39,590 bases of DNA from Caulobacteraceae bacterium. Its GTDB lineage: Bacteria > Pseudomonadota > Alphaproteobacteria > Caulobacterales > Caulobacteraceae. The first letter of the stretch is position 1. Each line of letters begins with the position of its first letter. The notes beneath the pieces were generated by a model. It made no database searches. It saw nothing but the letters and a program-made list of their open reading frames with translations, and was not told where the DNA came from. Shown here one piece after another: positions 38,201 through 39,590 of this stretch. The translations under genes and the position numbers were made by a program. The stretch lies in the NCBI GenBank assembly GCA_028290905.1, contig JAQGIW010000054.1, positions 1 to 39,590 on the forward strand, given 5' to 3'.

Positions 38201-38887
38201 ATGTCCAGAAAACCCATGAAGGCCGTGAACGAAAGCCAAGCTACCGCGCCCCCCGAAGCGGACGTCGTCCGACTGCTGGGCGCGGCGGTCCGCATCGGAG
38301 AGGGCCGCAGGACCGGACCGCCTCTCACGCTCGAGCTGGCGGCCGGATCCGCTCACGTGATCACGGCCGGCCCGGGCGCCGGCAAGACCGCCATTCTGGA
38401 GACCATCGCCCTGGCGCGGCCCCCCCGCAAGGGCGCCATCGAATTGTTCGGAAAGAACCTCGCCGGCGTCCGCCCGCCGGCCCGGTATGCGCTGCGCCGG
38501 CGAATCGGCATGATCTTTCAGGATCTGCGCCTGATCGACGCCCTGTCAGTGCGGGACAACGTGGCGCTGGCCGCCCGGGCGGCCGGGCGCCCGCCGGGGG
38601 ACTATGACAAGCCGCTGGTCGAGGTGCTGGCGTGGGTCGGCCTGGCTGGGCGCGCGGACGAGCCGGCGTCGCACCTGGATGCGGAAGGCCGCGGACGCCT
38701 GGCGGTCGCGCGGGCGGTGATCAACCGGCCGGACCTGCTGATCGCCGACGAACCGAGCGGGGAAGCCGTCCTGAAGCTGCTGTCGGACCTCAACGAGGCG
38801 GGGACGACGATGCTGATCGCCACTCGCGACGCCGATCTCGCCGAGCAGTCGGGGGCCGAGGTCACGTCCCTGGCCCCCGTCCCATGA
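38201..38887 (+). CDS. ftsE: Cell-division ABC protein FtsE, degenerate
   Basis: A 228-residue ABC ATPase of the FtsEX complex, which links the divisome to cell-wall hydrolases. Walker A is GPGAGKT (57-63) and the Q-loop FQDLRLID (Q107), as in FtsE. Other motifs are changed: the LSGGE signature reads LDAEGRGRL (159-167), Walker B keeps IADEPS but the D-loop segment of about six residues is deleted, and the H-loop His reads Arg (ATRDADL, R209). The first in-frame ATG is 38201; 38216 is possible. ftsX overlaps its stop by four bases. ATPase activity may be weak or absent, so it could be largely structural. Confidence 0.85.
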   Translation: MSRKPMKAVNESQATAPPEADVVRLLGAAVRIGEGRRTGPPLTLELAAGSAHVITAGPGAGKTAILETIALARPPRKGAIELFGKNLAGVRPPARYALRRRIGMIFQDLRLIDALSVRDNVALAARAAGRPPGDYDKPLVEVLAWVGLAGRADEPASHLDAEGRGRLAVARAVINRPDLLIADEPSGEAVLKLLSDLNEAGTTMLIATRDADLAEQSGAEVTSLAPVP

Positions 38888-39590
38888 GCCCGGCAAGGGC
38901 GGCACGGCACGGCCCTTCCCTGCTGCCCGGAGCGGCGACCCCCTCGCCCTGGCTGGCGCTGGTCGTCCTCCTGCTGTCGTTTCTCGCCGGCCTGGAGCTG
39001 GTGGCGTCGACCGCGGCCATCCGCGCGGCGGCGGCGTGGTCGCCGCGCCTCGCCGGCACGATGACGGTGGCCGTCGGCGGAGCCGGGCTCGAAAGTGCAG
39101 AGGCCGCGGCGGCGCGGGCCACCGAAATCCTGGCGAAGGCCCCTGGCGTGGCGAGAATCCGAGTGCTCGACCCCGATCCGGCAGACGGCGCAGCCGCCCG
39201 GATAATGGGCCTGACCGGAACGGCGACGGCCGGGGACTCGCCCCGCCTTCTGGCCACGACCAGCGCCGGCGGAGAGGGGGTCTCGGCAGCCGCGCTGGCC
39301 CGAGCCCTGCGCCGCGAGAACGTCGCCGCCGCGGTCGATGATCACGGCGTCTGGACGGGGCCGCTGGAACGCACCGCGGTCGTGCTCGGCGCCGCGGCAG
39401 CGGGGTTGCTCCTCGTCCTGATCATTCTCGTGTGGGCGCTCGCGGCCGCGGCCGCAGCCGCGGCCGTCCGGCGCCGCGCGTCCCGGGTGAACCTGCTGCT
39501 GCACCTGGGCGCGACCGACCCGGCGATCACCGGGCCGTTCCGCGCCCGCGCGGTCGGCGCGGCGGCGCTCGGCGCGGTGATCGGGGCGGG
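38884..39590 (+). CDS. ftsX: Cell-division permease-like protein FtsX (5' part)
   Basis: An open frame runs from ATG 38884 (overlapping the ftsE stop, ATGA) to the window end, about 235 residues without a stop. A first membrane helix (WLALVVLLLSFLAGLELVAS) is followed by a periplasmic domain with a beta-strand rich core (LAGTMTVAVGGAG, GVARIRVLDPDP) and a second helix (GAAAAGLLLVLIILVWALAA), then RRRASRVNLLLHLGATD, the typical cytoplasmic loop of FtsX. The rest of the protein is cut off. With FtsE it forms a complex that regulates peptidoglycan hydrolysis at division. Confidence 0.9.
   Translation, partial: MSPARAARHGPSLLPGAATPSPWLALVVLLLSFLAGLELVASTAAIRAAAAWSPRLAGTMTVAVGGAGLESAEAAAARATEILAKAPGVARIRVLDPDPADGAAARIMGLTGTATAGDSPRLLATTSAGGEGVSAAALARALRRENVAAAVDDHGVWTGPLERTAVVLGAAAAGLLLVLIILVWALAAAAAAAAVRRRASRVNLLLHLGATDPAITGPFRARAVGAAALGAVIGA

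Noticed and set aside
1-39590. CRISPR array, tRNA, rRNA, insertion sequence or integrase
   Set aside because: I looked for regular spaced repeats, cloverleaf-like ends and transposase or integrase motifs on both strands and saw none.

Overview
The window is high-GC DNA from an alphaproteobacterium, most likely a Caulobacterales member (Phenylobacterium or Caulobacter type). I infer this from the GC-rich third positions, the housekeeping block argH - LptM-like lipoprotein - lysA / hpt - zinc-ribbon membrane protein / ftsE - ftsX, a large TonB-dependent receptor, and GAGC-core palindromic intergenic repeats. No database search was possible; family names rest on motifs read from the sequence.

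Layout. (1) 1-6.6 kb is a mixed region. It holds a MarR regulator, a frameshifted DUF3606 remnant, brnA with a 5'-truncated brnT remnant, an SMP-30/gluconolactonase, a small cysteine hydrolase, a CurA-type NADPH oxidoreductase, a membrane-anchored Ala/Pro protein, a MEDS-LuxR regulator, an AT-richer hypothetical gene and a single-domain response regulator. Two double-hairpin repeat elements sit at 3' ends of genes here. (2) 6.6-27.8 kb is a dense catabolic island: a dimethylformamidase-like protein; ATP-dependent hydantoinase/oxoprolinase HyuA-HyuB with a cupin, a VOC protein and a GntR regulator; a TonB receptor and MFS transporter; a RutA-like flavin monooxygenase, RutB-like cysteine hydrolase, M20-like hydrolase and TauD dioxygenase; a reverse-strand TauD-SDR pair; and a Rieske oxygenase, DODA/LigB dioxygenase, acetamidase/formamidase and AraC regulator. 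(3) 27.8-29.4 kb holds two toxin-antitoxin loci (PIN/Phd intact; RelE-type toxin broken by a one-base insertion beside an intact HTH antitoxin), both with palindromic operators. (4) 29.4-39.6 kb is mostly core genome: HNH endonuclease, a 37-residue membrane protein divergent from a TetR regulator, gluQRS-like gene, cupin, GNAT, TlpA-like lipoprotein head-to-head with argH, the LptM-like gene, lysA, hpt, zinc-ribbon protein, a degenerate ftsE and the start of ftsX.

How the genes may work together. The island joins outer-membrane uptake (TonB receptor) and inner-membrane transport (MFS) to an unusual number of C-N bond cleaving enzymes (DMFase-like, HyuAB, cysteine hydrolase, M20-like, formamidase, RutA-like flavoenzyme) and five oxygenases (RutA-like, two TauD, Rieske, extradiol type). 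This looks like a pathway for a nitrogen-containing ring or lactam, possibly aromatic, that I cannot match to a described one. The substrate is unknown. The strongest regulatory signals are perfect inverted repeats upstream of the GntR gene, the two toxin-antitoxin operons and the TetR gene.
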